NCBI RefSeq assembly: GCF_014133895.1
Contig: NC_050733.1
Coordinates: forward strand, 124,001-188,000
Direction of reading: 5' to 3'
Length of the DNA stretch: 64,000 nt
Origin: Torulaspora globosa
Lineage: Eukaryota; Ascomycota; Saccharomycetes; Saccharomycetales; Saccharomycetaceae
Positions 20,390 to 29,272 of this stretch are shown piece by piece. Below the pieces are notes generated by a model that searched no databases, was not told the origin of the DNA, and was given only the letters and a program-made list of their open reading frames with translations. Both the position numbers and the translations under genes were made by a program. Position 1 is the stretch's first letter. Each line of letters begins with the position of its first letter.

Positions 20390-21436
20390 CTAGGCAACCA
20401 CCGATACCGATGGGTGAGCATCGGCGTCCACGAAGATGGCTTCCTCGTCCTGCGAAGGTATTGAAACGCGATGGAAAACGGTAGACGCCAGCAACTCGTC
20501 GTATTTATAATAGCCGGCGAAAGTTTGGACGTGACGGAAGTAGCGAGATTTCTTGTATCTGCCACCAAGATAGAAGTCGACCGAGAGAATGATGAAATAC
20601 AGGCCGAACCAGAACGCGAGCAGCCATTCGAAGCAGGCACTGGTTGAGTCGTCGTTGATGGCGCCAAAACAGATCGCCCACACAATAGCCAGTGCCAGCC
20701 AAGCCATTTTGGTCACACCGCTGATGGTAAACTTGTTCCAAACATGACCGCTCCACTGGTACCACTTGAGATCGGCGGGAGTGACCGTCGCGGCGCCCTG
20801 GGACGCCAGAGGATGCAGCATCGCATAGTGTCTGCCCATCGACATGTACTCTGCGATGTTGCAGCACACGCAAAGCAGCATGAAGACGATAAACACCGTG
20901 ACCATCGAGATGTGTACGTGGTGATACTTGGCGGTTGTGAATATGCTGCAGAATAACAGCCCGAGCTCGCCGATGAGCCCGTTCACGAACGCTGCAAAGA
21001 TCAGATTTCTCTCGTGCCTGGTGTACCAGGGCGGCATCAAAAACCGCGAGGACTCGAGCAGATCGCTGTACTGCGACTTCATCGAATTGAACGAGAGCCC
21101 GTTCTCCGACTTCTCGTCTGCGGTGGTCCTGCAGTCCGCACGCAGCCTGAACGGCCAGTACCCGGACCTCTGGTAGAACTCGCATGCCACCGTGATCACC
21201 AGAAACAGGCCCTGCCACCCGGCACCTGCTATGAACAGCGGATTCAAATTCGTCGCCCCAATGTCAGAGATGTACACCACCGACTGCGGCTGATGCATAA
21301 ACCAATAGATGGGACGGCCCTGTCCCGCCCAACATATCAGCATCGCTATAAGCATACCATACCATGGTATGAACCCGATGACGGGCACTAGAAAGAAATA
21401 ATTACCGGGACTAATGTTCCTCCTCCTCTTCTCCAT
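20390..21436 (-). CDS. SFK1: Sfk1, multispanning plasma membrane protein
   Basis: FRAG1/DRAM/Sfk1-family membrane protein that helps recruit or retain the PI4-kinase Stt4 at the plasma membrane and affects phospholipid asymmetry. The 348-residue protein has about six hydrophobic segments. The first follows a basic N-terminus (MEKRRRNISPGNYFFLVPVI); the motif YISDIGATNLNPLFI is diagnostic of the family. The C-terminal tail after the last segment is cytosolic-like. Length matches S. cerevisiae (353). It converges with EIS1 across 271 bp. Confidence 0.94.
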   Translation of the reverse strand: MEKRRRNISPGNYFFLVPVIGFIPWYGMLIAMLICWAGQGRPIYWFMHQPQSVVYISDIGATNLNPLFIAGAGWQGLFLVITVACEFYQRSGYWPFRLRADCRTTADEKSENGLSFNSMKSQYSDLLESSRFLMPPWYTRHERNLIFAAFVNGLIGELGLLFCSIFTTAKYHHVHISMVTVFIVFMLLCVCCNIAEYMSMGRHYAMLHPLASQGAATVTPADLKWYQWSGHVWNKFTISGVTKMAWLALAIVWAICFGAINDDSTSACFEWLLAFWFGLYFIILSVDFYLGGRYKKSRYFRHVQTFAGYYKYDELLASTVFHRVSIPSQDEEAIFVDADAHPSVSVVA

Positions 21437-21859
21437 CTGCCTGCAAGACTATTTCGACTACGCTTTCCCATCTCGAGCCACTACGACAGCTACATTCGAG
21501 CACTCGACTTCCTATATACCTGCGATATTTTCATTACGTAGCGATTTTTTTGCAGATTGCTTTGCCAGCTTTTTTCCACTAGCCGCTCCAGCTAGGAAGC
21601 CCGCTTTAAAGCCATCAAAAGCGCTCGCCAAGCGCCAAAATTCATTTCTAAGCATTGCCAAGGCTTAGTAGTTAAGACGCTGGCGTAGTTACCGGCTGGA
21701 CGCTCCCATTCCTGCCAGCCAGATGGCTGTACGCCAGGACGCCCCGTGGTTCCGCGGACCGTTATGACAAAGAGCGATATCGCGGCGCGCGGTCAAAAGT
21801 CGAGATGGCCAGCTGCGCACGCCACGGGCAGAAAGACAGGACAAGAGACGGCGACGACG
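21437..21859. promoter_or_regulatory. Divergent promoter, SFK1 / ASK1
   Basis: 423 bp between divergent genes. The ASK1 frame is open upstream of its chosen start from 21746, but the extra residues are unlike the family. No RNA gene is seen. Confidence 0.5.
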
Positions 21860-22525
21860 ATGGCTGAGGAGACGTTGGAGAAGCTGGACCAGGAGATCAC
21901 CCTGAACTTGCAGAAGATCGACTCCAACCTCAGCTACTGTTTCAATCGGATCACGAAACAGATCATCCCGCGCGTTACCCAGTACGGGGCAGTGTGCGAG
22001 GAGATCATGGACCACGCCAGCTGGCTGGGGTCGATGTTCCAGCAGACGGGGAACGTCGAGCTGAGCCTGCAGGCGGCGGGCGGCGACAGCGCCGCCTCGC
22101 CGCCGCCCAGCGATACGCTGTTCCCGCTCGCTGGCAGGGAGGCAGAGCAACGGGGGCCGCCGGCGGCGGCCCTCTCTGACGATGAGGACGCGTTCCACAC
22201 GGCAGACGTGGCGGCAGCCGCCGACTCGAGCGACGACGACGCCGAGGGCAGCACGCTGCAGCGCCAGCGCCGCAAGCGCAAGGTGTCGCTGCTGCTGCAG
22301 CAGGAGTTCGGCTCGAGCTCCAGCATGGTGCCGTCGCCCGTGGCGATCGCGCAGCGGGGCGCGGCCGCCGCGCTGCGCCCGGACTCCTCGACCACCGGCG
22401 GCTACCGGGGCATGCTCGACAGCTCGCCCGTGAAGCAGCAGAGCACGGACCGGCAGCAGCCGGACGAGAGCACGAAGCAGGTGCCCAAGCCCGGGACGGT
22501 GATCCACTTCTCGACCGGCGCGTAG
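21860..22525 (+). CDS. ASK1: Ask1, DASH/Dam1 complex subunit
   Basis: Subunit of the ten-protein DASH complex that forms rings on kinetochore microtubules. The N-terminal ~60 residues are near-identical to the family: [32 protein letters not shown], then IIPRVTQYG and [14 protein letters not shown]. The remaining ~150 residues are Ala-, Ser-, Asp- and Gln-rich with candidate SP sites. The whole is 221 residues, shorter than S. cerevisiae (292). The 3' part of the gene is markedly GC-rich, which produces long false open frames on the opposite strand. The start ATG at 21860 fits the family; upstream in-frame ATGs would add 38 unrelated residues. Confidence 0.93.
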   Translation: MAEETLEKLDQEITLNLQKIDSNLSYCFNRITKQIIPRVTQYGAVCEEIMDHASWLGSMFQQTGNVELSLQAAGGDSAASPPPSDTLFPLAGREAEQRGPPAAALSDDEDAFHTADVAAAADSSDDDAEGSTLQRQRRKRKVSLLLQQEFGSSSSMVPSPVAIAQRGAAAALRPDSSTTGGYRGMLDSSPVKQQSTDRQQPDESTKQVPKPGTVIHFSTGA

Positions 22526-22646
22526 CCGGGGCGGCCGAGAGCCGTTACCCGGCGTCGCGCGCGCGCGCAGCAGGAGAAAAAGCGCACCGGCGTCGCAATT
22601 CGCCACCGACAGCAACTGCAAGGACAGCCGAGCGGGTGTGCGTGGT

Positions 22647-22907
22647 ATGGGGAACGCAATGTCTGCCAGTTTTGCACCGGAATGCACCGAGCTGAAGAAG
22701 CAGTACGATGACTGTTTCAACGAGTGGTACAGCGAGAAGTTTCTCAAGGGGAAGTCGATCGAGAACGAGTGTTCGAAGCAGTGGTACGCGTACACGACGT
22801 GTGTGGACGCGAATCTCGTGAAGCAGGGAATCAAGCCGGCGCTTGACGAGGCCCGCAAGGAGGCGCCCTTCGAGAACGGCGGGGCCATCGAACAGCAGGA
22901 CCAGTAG
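22647..22907 (+). CDS. MDM35: Mdm35, twin CX9C intermembrane-space protein
   Basis: Small intermembrane-space protein that binds Ups1/Ups2 and forms the lipid-transfer complexes moving phosphatidic acid and phosphatidylserine between mitochondrial membranes. The 86-residue protein begins [20 protein letters not shown]. It has the twin CX9C motifs: [11 protein letters not shown] and [11 protein letters not shown]. It ends with [20 protein letters not shown] as in Mdm35. I use the second in-frame ATG (22647), which matches the family start; an ATG three codons upstream is also possible. Confidence 0.96.
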   Translation: MGNAMSASFAPECTELKKQYDDCFNEWYSEKFLKGKSIENECSKQWYAYTTCVDANLVKQGIKPALDEARKEAPFENGGAIEQQDQ

Positions 22908-23390
22908 ATACTGCACACGGTATATAGCGCGAGTTTTAAGAGACAGTTTAGCCGCCGAAGGTTGTCGTGCGAAGTGAGTGTCGTGCAGAGCGATCGCGTT
23001 CGGCCCTCTGGGCGAAAAAGGATGAAAATTTTTTCGCAGCGATTGGGGTGGAGGGAACAGGCTAATACGAGCCAATTGGAGTGTTTGTGTAGCTGTTGAT
23101 ACGGTTATAGACGGTTCTTTAGAGTCCAGTGATTGGAAACTATTGGTTCTGCTTTCTTGTGGGTTCAGCTGGAGAAAGTGGTATCTTTACGCAGGTTTTT
23201 CTGTCTTTGTCTTTTTTGCCTCCCATCGGTACCGCCCCTTTCTTTGATTGTTGACACTGGGCAGAGAGAACACAGTTTGAGAACAACCAAAGCACACGCT
23301 TGAAAAGACAGATAGGTTGTAGCAGAAGGCTACTTGTACAGTTTATTCCATATTTGCACCGCACATTCACACATACGCATACACATACAG
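22908..23390. promoter_or_regulatory. Intergenic, MDM35 3' flank and DEF1 promoter
   Basis: 483 bp. The 3' part is rich in ACA/CATA repeats just before the DEF1 ATG (about 23360-23390), a likely unstructured leader. No gene is seen. Confidence 0.5.
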
Positions 23391-25412
23391 ATGTCATCAC
23401 AGTCTAGGAAGTCGAATAATAGCCATAATAAGAAACTCGATCCCGAGGTGAAATTCAAGTTGGAGACGCTGACGGAGCTGTTTCCGGATTGGACCAACGA
23501 CGATTTGATTGACTTGGTACATGAGTATGATGATCTAGAGACCATAATTGACAAGATCACTTCTGGCGCGGCCACGAAGTGGGACGAGGTAAAGAAGCCC
23601 ACTAAGAAGGAGAGGCAGGATAGGAAACAGGAGCAGCAACAGCAGCACCAGGCGGTGCTGGAGCAGGACAGCTCTTCGTCGCATCACCATAACCATCATC
23701 ATCATCACCATACAAGGGCAGGTCCTGGTGCCGGCGGCAGACAGTCCGGCAGTAGTGGTAGCGCGAGGAGTAGAAGACAGCAGCATGGCAAGCACGGCGA
23801 GAGCTCGGAGGCCGCTAAGGCGCCTCCGGCAGTGGCCGCCGCCACTGCTGCTGCGGCCCGTGGCAAATCCGGTACCAATCAGACCGGTTCGTGGGCTAGT
23901 GTAGCATCGTCAGACCTCAAGAAACAGGTGCTGGAAGAAGTCGAGCCCAAGAAGAAGGAGGAGGAGTCGAAACAGGAGGAACCAGAGTCGGTGGAGGCAG
24001 TTCCCGCAGCCAAGAAAAGCACCGCACCCGTCACACAGAAGCCAAAGAAAATGTCATGGGCAGCCGTAGCGGCCCCAAAGCCAAAGGTTGTGCAAAAGAA
24101 GCCATCTCCTTTGAGCGACATCAAGGACTTGAAAAGAGAGGTGGAACTGATCGCAGACGGCGAATCGCCCGCAAAGGACGAGAGTATGGAGGTCAATGTG
24201 CAAGGTAGCGAGGATCAAAAAGTTGAGCAACCAAGTGAGCAGGAAGTTCCTCAAGAAGAGCCCGCCGAGGTAGCCGAACAAGATGTTACAAGGGAAACGG
24301 AGGAAGAGGAACATGCTCTAGAGGCACAGAGGGAAGAGTCGAAAGAGAAAGAGCAACAGGTTGTAGAGCCACAGGAGGAATCCGTGACCCAAATTCCTGC
24401 TGCTACTGTTCCGGAAATGTCCGCACAGGTGGAAACTGCTGAAAAGCAAGAAGCTGAAGAATCGACTGGATTGCGCTCCAAAGAACAAGAGAATGTCTAC
24501 TACGAGCAGCAACAACAACAATATTTGGCACAGCAACAACAACAGCAACAGCAACAGCAACAACAACAACAACAGCATCAACAGTATGCTCAGAAGCCAA
24601 CTGTTCAGCAAACTACTCAACAAATTCCTCAACAGCAAGCACAACAATCCCAACCAGCAAGTCAACAACAAAGCAATGCCACCGCTGCTCAACAACAATA
24701 TTATATGTACCAGAACCAATTCCCAGGCTACTCTTATCCTGCCATGTTTGACTCGCAAAACTACTATGGTCAACAACAGCAGTATAGTCAGCAGCCAGCT
24801 CAAAACGCAGCTCAAAGCGGAATGAGCGATGCTGGCGTTTCCAGCCAATATAGCATTCCTCAGGCCTATGGACAGGTGGCCGTCGGTAGTCCAGATATGG
24901 CCAGCGCTGGAACTGCCACTGCTTCGCCAGCTGCATCTCACACCCAGCCACAACAGCAACAGCCACAATACGGTCATTCCTTCATGCCATATTATGCACA
25001 TTTCTACCAGCAATCCTTCCCATATGCCCAACCACAGTACGGCATGGCTGGCCAATACCCTTACCAAGTCCCAAAGGGGGGTTACAGCTACTACCCAGGT
25101 GGACAACAGACCCAGGATAAACAACATGTTCAGCAAAGCCCTGCTCAATCACCATCCCAACAAGGCGAGGACATTCAGCAACAAGCACAAGCATCACAAC
25201 ACCAATCGCAAAATGGACAAGCTTCTCAAACTACCCAAAATGGGCAGCAACCATTAAATCCTCAACAGGTACAATTTCAGCAGTACTATCAATTTCAGCA
25301 ACAACAGCAAGCCGCTGCTGCTGCTGCTGCCGCCGCTGCCGCTCAACAAGGCTTGCCATATGGGTATACCGGCTACGACTACACATCTCAAGCTTCCAGA
25401 GGCTTCTACTGA
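23391..25412 (+). CDS. DEF1: Def1, RNA polymerase II degradation factor
   Basis: Promotes ubiquitylation and degradation of stalled RNA polymerase II (Rpb1) after DNA damage. After signal-induced processing its N-terminal fragment enters the nucleus. An N-terminal CUE-like domain is visible (LDPEVKFKLETLTELFPDW, NDDLIDLVHEYDDLETIIDK). Two lysine-rich SWA(A/S)V motifs follow (GSWASVAS, KKMSWAAVA), then a long acidic E/Q region and a C-terminal half dominated by Gln, Ser, Pro and Tyr. Length is 673 residues (S. cerevisiae 738). A His-rich run (HHHNHHHHHH) occurs near residue 100. I start at the ATG at 23391, which gives MSSQSRKSNN. Confidence 0.94.
   Translation: MSSQSRKSNNSHNKKLDPEVKFKLETLTELFPDWTNDDLIDLVHEYDDLETIIDKITSGAATKWDEVKKPTKKERQDRKQEQQQQHQAVLEQDSSSSHHHNHHHHHHTRAGPGAGGRQSGSSGSARSRRQQHGKHGESSEAAKAPPAVAAATAAAARGKSGTNQTGSWASVASSDLKKQVLEEVEPKKKEEESKQEEPESVEAVPAAKKSTAPVTQKPKKMSWAAVAAPKPKVVQKKPSPLSDIKDLKREVELIADGESPAKDESMEVNVQGSEDQKVEQPSEQEVPQEEPAEVAEQDVTRETEEEEHALEAQREESKEKEQQVVEPQEESVTQIPAATVPEMSAQVETAEKQEAEESTGLRSKEQENVYYEQQQQQYLAQQQQQQQQQQQQQQQHQQYAQKPTVQQTTQQIPQQQAQQSQPASQQQSNATAAQQQYYMYQNQFPGYSYPAMFDSQNYYGQQQQYSQQPAQNAAQSGMSDAGVSSQYSIPQAYGQVAVGSPDMASAGTATASPAASHTQPQQQQPQYGHSFMPYYAHFYQQSFPYAQPQYGMAGQYPYQVPKGGYSYYPGGQQTQDKQHVQQSPAQSPSQQGEDIQQQAQASQHQSQNGQASQTTQNGQQPLNPQQVQFQQYYQFQQQQQAAAAAAAAAAAQQGLPYGYTGYDYTSQASRGFY
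24531..24575 (+). repeat. DEF1: CAG/CAA polyglutamine tract inside DEF1
   Basis: Fifteen consecutive glutamine codons mixing CAA and CAG, within a longer Gln-rich region continuing to about 25310. Such tracts vary in length between strains. Confidence 0.9.
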
Positions 25413-25594
25413 GCAACTTCGGAAGCGTTTACGAGATACAGATGTACATATTTTGAGCATCTCATCATTTCATAGTTCTGTCCCTTGTTCCTTGTGCGCG
25501 GGATGGGTTCCATTGCATATACGTGTGTAGTTCAAATAGTAGAAATGTAACTAATTTACTGACGTTGTATAGCACCCCACGAAAAGGCTTTCAG

Positions 25595-26416
25595 ATGGCT
25601 AAACTATTCCCTGTGGCAGTGGTGACAGGAGCCTCCAGAGGCATTGGCAAAGCGATAGTGAAGAAACTCTCCAGTGAAGGAGTAAGCTGTGTTGCATTGG
25701 CTTCCTCAAGGAAGAGTATATCTAATATTAAACTGGGGGACCATCTTCACGTTCTTCATGACGCTCAAAGACATAGATCGCTAGCGATCGACTTCAGCGA
25801 TTGGCCCAAATGGACTCAGATCAAGAAGCATTACGGCATTGACTACCAGATGCCAAAAGCGCCGCTTATTGAGTCGAACTACGTGGCATCGGAGTTTGGC
25901 CTATTCGACATGCTACGCAGCTGGTCCTCGCCTGAGAACAAATACTACTTGGCCCTACTGGTCAATTGCGCCGGTATAACACAAGCATCGCTAAGCGTGA
26001 GGACTGATCCAACTACCATGGCCAGAATCCTCAACGTCAATCTGATGAGTTGCGTTAGTCTCTGCAACATGGCCATCAAACATATGGTGCGAGATCGCAA
26101 GTTCGTGCGGAGAAATCCAAGTATCATCAACATAGGATCCATCCTGGGAACCGAGAGCTCCCCGGTAGTAGCTGGTACTTCTCTCTACGCTGCTTCCAAG
26201 GCTGCATTGAACCATTATTCCAGAGTTCTGTCCGAAGAGATTTCCGGACTGGATATCGCGGTTGAAACAGTTAATCCCGGGCTAGTTCCCCAAAGCGATA
26301 TGATCAAGATGCTCGATATCAGTATCCAGGAGCAACTACGGCACTCAATGGGTCCTGAAAGCACCTCTACGGAGAAGATAGCCTCCATTATATGGGATCT
26401 CTATACCAGAGCTTGA
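25595..26416 (+). CDS. OAR1: Oar1, mitochondrial 3-oxoacyl-ACP reductase
   Basis: Short-chain dehydrogenase/reductase that catalyses the NADPH-dependent ketoacyl reduction in mitochondrial type II fatty acid synthesis, the pathway that makes the lipoate precursor. Visible motifs: nucleotide-binding TGASRGIGKAIV near the N-terminus, LVNCAGITQ, the catalytic serine in NIGSILG, and YAASKAAL with the Tyr-X3-Lys pair. It is 273 residues (S. cerevisiae 278). Identity to OAR1 follows from family blocks and its place between DEF1 and TMA19. The start at 25595 is the first in-frame ATG. Confidence 0.93.
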   Translation: MAKLFPVAVVTGASRGIGKAIVKKLSSEGVSCVALASSRKSISNIKLGDHLHVLHDAQRHRSLAIDFSDWPKWTQIKKHYGIDYQMPKAPLIESNYVASEFGLFDMLRSWSSPENKYYLALLVNCAGITQASLSVRTDPTTMARILNVNLMSCVSLCNMAIKHMVRDRKFVRRNPSIINIGSILGTESSPVVAGTSLYAASKAALNHYSRVLSEEISGLDIAVETVNPGLVPQSDMIKMLDISIQEQLRHSMGPESTSTEKIASIIWDLYTRA

Positions 26417-26636
26417 AAGTCACGTGATATCTGAACTATGTGTCGCCTTGTACGAACAATTCCTCCCATGCCGTCCGAGACGATAAACGATGAAAAAAAA
26501 ATTTTCCCATCTTCCTCGTGGTTGTCCGTCTTTATAAAGAAGAGTGAACTCATCACTTTTACCAGATATTGTTGTTGGCGAATTGCGGTCGTTTCCTTTG
26601 CCCAATTGCAAGCATTCCCTAGACCATCATATCGCC

Positions 26637-27140
26637 ATGCTTATTTACAAGGATATTTTCTCCAACGACGAATTGTTGTCCGATGCCTATGACTTGAAAG
26701 AGGTCGATGGTGTTATCTACGAAGCTGACTGTACTATGGTCAAGGTCGGTGGTGACAACATCGACATTGGTGCCAACCCATCTGCTGAGGGTGGTGACGA
26801 GGATGTCGATGACAACACCGAAGTTGTCAACAACGTTGTCCACTCCTTCCGTTTGCAACCAACCGGCTTCGACAAGAAGTCCTTCCTGACCTACATCAAG
26901 GGCTACATGAAGGCTGTCAAGGGCAAATTGCAGGAATCCAACCCAGATGCCGTTCCAACTTTCGAGAAGGGCGCCCAAGCTTACGTTAAGAAGGTCATCG
27001 GTTCTTTCAAGGACTGGGAATTCTACACTGGTGAATCCATGGACCCAGATGCCATGGTCATCATGTTGAACTACCGTGAGGACGGTGTCACTCCATTCGT
27101 TGCTATCTGGAAGCATGGTGTTGTTGAGGAAAAGATCTAG
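26637..27140 (+). CDS. TMA19: Translationally controlled tumour protein homologue Tma19
   Basis: TCTP-family protein that associates with ribosomes and moves to mitochondria under stress. The sequence begins [20 protein letters not shown] and is 167 residues, exactly the S. cerevisiae length. TCTP signatures are present: [17 protein letters not shown] and [20 protein letters not shown]. Codon use is strongly biased to preferred yeast codons, as in FBA1, implying high expression. A palindromic TCACGTGA element lies upstream (about 26420) and another downstream (about 27290). Confidence 0.97.
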   Translation: MLIYKDIFSNDELLSDAYDLKEVDGVIYEADCTMVKVGGDNIDIGANPSAEGGDEDVDDNTEVVNNVVHSFRLQPTGFDKKSFLTYIKGYMKAVKGKLQESNPDAVPTFEKGAQAYVKKVIGSFKDWEFYTGESMDPDAMVIMLNYREDGVTPFVAIWKHGVVEEKI

Positions 27141-27407
27141 ACGGCCTTCATCTCCGCTTCTTTCACGCCACTCCTCTGGATACGATGTTGAGACTGGCTG
27201 CTGATCAAAGTATTAGGATTTAAAGTTACGTACACTCTCGAGGTCCTCTAGACCCAGATTATAATATACTTGTTACTATTCATCTGCTTCACGTGATGGC
27301 AGGGCCTTGTTTTAAAGATCAAAGACTATCTGTAGCTTGAACAGTTTACTGGTTGATGAACTCATCAGTGGGCGTGTGTCACATCGGGCGTTGGAGGAGC
27401 CTGTAGT

Positions 27408-29072
27408 ATGAATAACCAATCAAGATTGCATCCACATTACACCTTGCCGGGTGTAATGCATTATTTGCAGACCGAGTTTACCAAAAATGAACGTGATAGA
27501 ATCACTTGGGAGCTGGAAAGGGCCGAAATGAAAGCCAGGATTGCTCAATTGGAGGGGGAAAACAAGGATCTTCGCTATAAATTGATGAAACTTAATATGC
27601 AAACGTCAGGAACCGCAAAAGAGGCAGATACAAAGGATGTGAGTGGGAATGACCTTTCTGAATTACTCAAATCCAAAATGGCAGTGCAGGAGAGCGTCAA
27701 AGAGATCATCTACCTATTTAAGAGCCCTGAAATTCCTTCGAGAATTGGCTCCCTGAACGAGGAAAGAGATTCATTGCATGAAATACAAAAGCTCAATTTA
27801 AACCAGGACCTGCATAGCATGAAAAAAGAAGAGGCATCGATGAGCCACCTATTACAGGCCAATTTGCATCCGGCAGGGATTCAGCCACAAGCCGTTTATG
27901 CTGGAGATTTGAATTCTCGAGACGCAAACTCCGATGCGGCGACGGTAGTGCTTGGATCTGACACAGAGGGAAGCGAATCGCATGACACAAGGCGCCGTCG
28001 ATCTTCCTCACTCTTTTCCTCCACGAACGTCGCGCCAATGGACGCCACAAAGGACGAAATTGGTCACTTCAAGGAGCCTGCAAAGATATCAAGTTTATTC
28101 CAGAGCAACGGCAACGGTAAGAGCGAATCGGCGGCGATTCGTCAGTTGAAGGCCCTTGATAATCAGATAATCTCCTATTCCGAAAACGGCCGCATTGAGC
28201 TCTGGAAGATCGATTCGCAACTTCAGATAGGCGAGAGGCCCGACAAGACGTTTGACGTCGTTTCGTCCAGCTTTTTAGACTTCTATTGGCTCGATGCTAG
28301 GCGGTTCTTGGTGTTTGACCATGAAGGTGTCAAGCTGTACGCCACGAGAAGCACATCACCGTTGGATAGCAAAGAAGTCTTCAAGGAGTTAGATTTTAAC
28401 ATCGCAAATGCGGCCGAGCATGATTTTATCAACAACCGGTTTCTCTTTGTCTCCACCAGGACCATTCAGCTGCTGGAAGTATCAGCATCCGCCACTTCGC
28501 CCGCCGATGGGCTTTCCATGGGAAGAAGTTATACCATAGATGGTGAAAGAGAAGTAATATCTGCTAGGTTTGGGATGACTGAAAAATCGCTCATAGTTCT
28601 CTACAGCGACCCATACGAACTAGTAATCTACAATTACCAGGGCAAGGTTCTACAGAGAGTTGAGATCAGCAAACAACTGCTTACAACTGACAAGATTCGG
28701 CCATCATTGATCCTCAATAAGAAAAGTTCCAAGCTTCTAATAGCGCTTGGTAACCGCATACTTGTCTATTCCTTCGACAAAAGGAAGGTCATCCTCAATG
28801 AGACGTTAAAAACGCAGCCAACTAACATAGTATTCAAAACAGTAAGAAACAGCATGCTGTTTGGATATGAGGATGGGACCGTCGAAGTTAGAAGGCTGAA
28901 TGATTTCACTTCCATCTTAAGAGTCCCAGTCGAAGAGCATGAGGAGGCGACGAACGGCAAGAAGGTCACTCATCTTGATTGTACCTCCGTCAACTCCGCG
29001 ACTTTGATAGTATTTGGTTTTGACGACGGAACAATCAAAGTACAAAGGAACCCTGATCTGCTGGACAGCTGA
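27408..29072 (+). CDS. FAR8: Far8, striatin-like WD-repeat protein
   Basis: Subunit of the Far/STRIPAK-type complex that maintains pheromone-induced G1 arrest and opposes TORC2 signalling. The N-terminus has the striatin-type block YTLPGVMHYLQTEF followed by a coiled coil (WELERAEMKARIAQLEGENK). A long Ser-rich linker leads to a C-terminal WD40 propeller (about residues 235-550; e.g. ALDNQIISYSENGRIELWKI). It has 554 residues (S. cerevisiae 523). This fits YMR029C in family and location. Confidence 0.92.
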   Translation: MNNQSRLHPHYTLPGVMHYLQTEFTKNERDRITWELERAEMKARIAQLEGENKDLRYKLMKLNMQTSGTAKEADTKDVSGNDLSELLKSKMAVQESVKEIIYLFKSPEIPSRIGSLNEERDSLHEIQKLNLNQDLHSMKKEEASMSHLLQANLHPAGIQPQAVYAGDLNSRDANSDAATVVLGSDTEGSESHDTRRRRSSSLFSSTNVAPMDATKDEIGHFKEPAKISSLFQSNGNGKSESAAIRQLKALDNQIISYSENGRIELWKIDSQLQIGERPDKTFDVVSSSFLDFYWLDARRFLVFDHEGVKLYATRSTSPLDSKEVFKELDFNIANAAEHDFINNRFLFVSTRTIQLLEVSASATSPADGLSMGRSYTIDGEREVISARFGMTEKSLIVLYSDPYELVIYNYQGKVLQRVEISKQLLTTDKIRPSLILNKKSSKLLIALGNRILVYSFDKRKVILNETLKTQPTNIVFKTVRNSMLFGYEDGTVEVRRLNDFTSILRVPVEEHEEATNGKKVTHLDCTSVNSATLIVFGFDDGTIKVQRNPDLLDS

Positions 29073-29272
29073 TAAATGAGAGCAGATAGCCTACTAATGA
29101 ATATGAAGTTTAGCTATGTCTTTTATGTGAAAAATTGTGTCGTTCATGACGGTGATCTTTTCCATGTTGTTACTTAGAAAAGTCGTTAACTTTATACACC
29201 GGTCCCTCAATGAGATAATCAAGCATAGGCTCTATCAGTTGTGTCATTTATATTTCTCTTCGAGTGATCACA

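Noticed and set aside
21689..22918. 409-codon minus-strand ORF opposite ASK1 and MDM35
   Set aside because: Shadow caused by high GC; ASK1 and MDM35 on the plus strand match known families closely.
24318..25148. 276-codon Leu-rich minus-strand ORF in DEF1
   Set aside because: Leu-rich runs are the antisense reading of CAG/CAA glutamine codons.
26419..26426. GTCACGTG as centromere element CDEI
   Set aside because: No AT-rich CDEII of about 80 bp or CDEIII (TTCCGAA) follows. More likely a Cbf1/bHLH site in the TMA19 promoter; a similar TCACGTGA lies near 27289.
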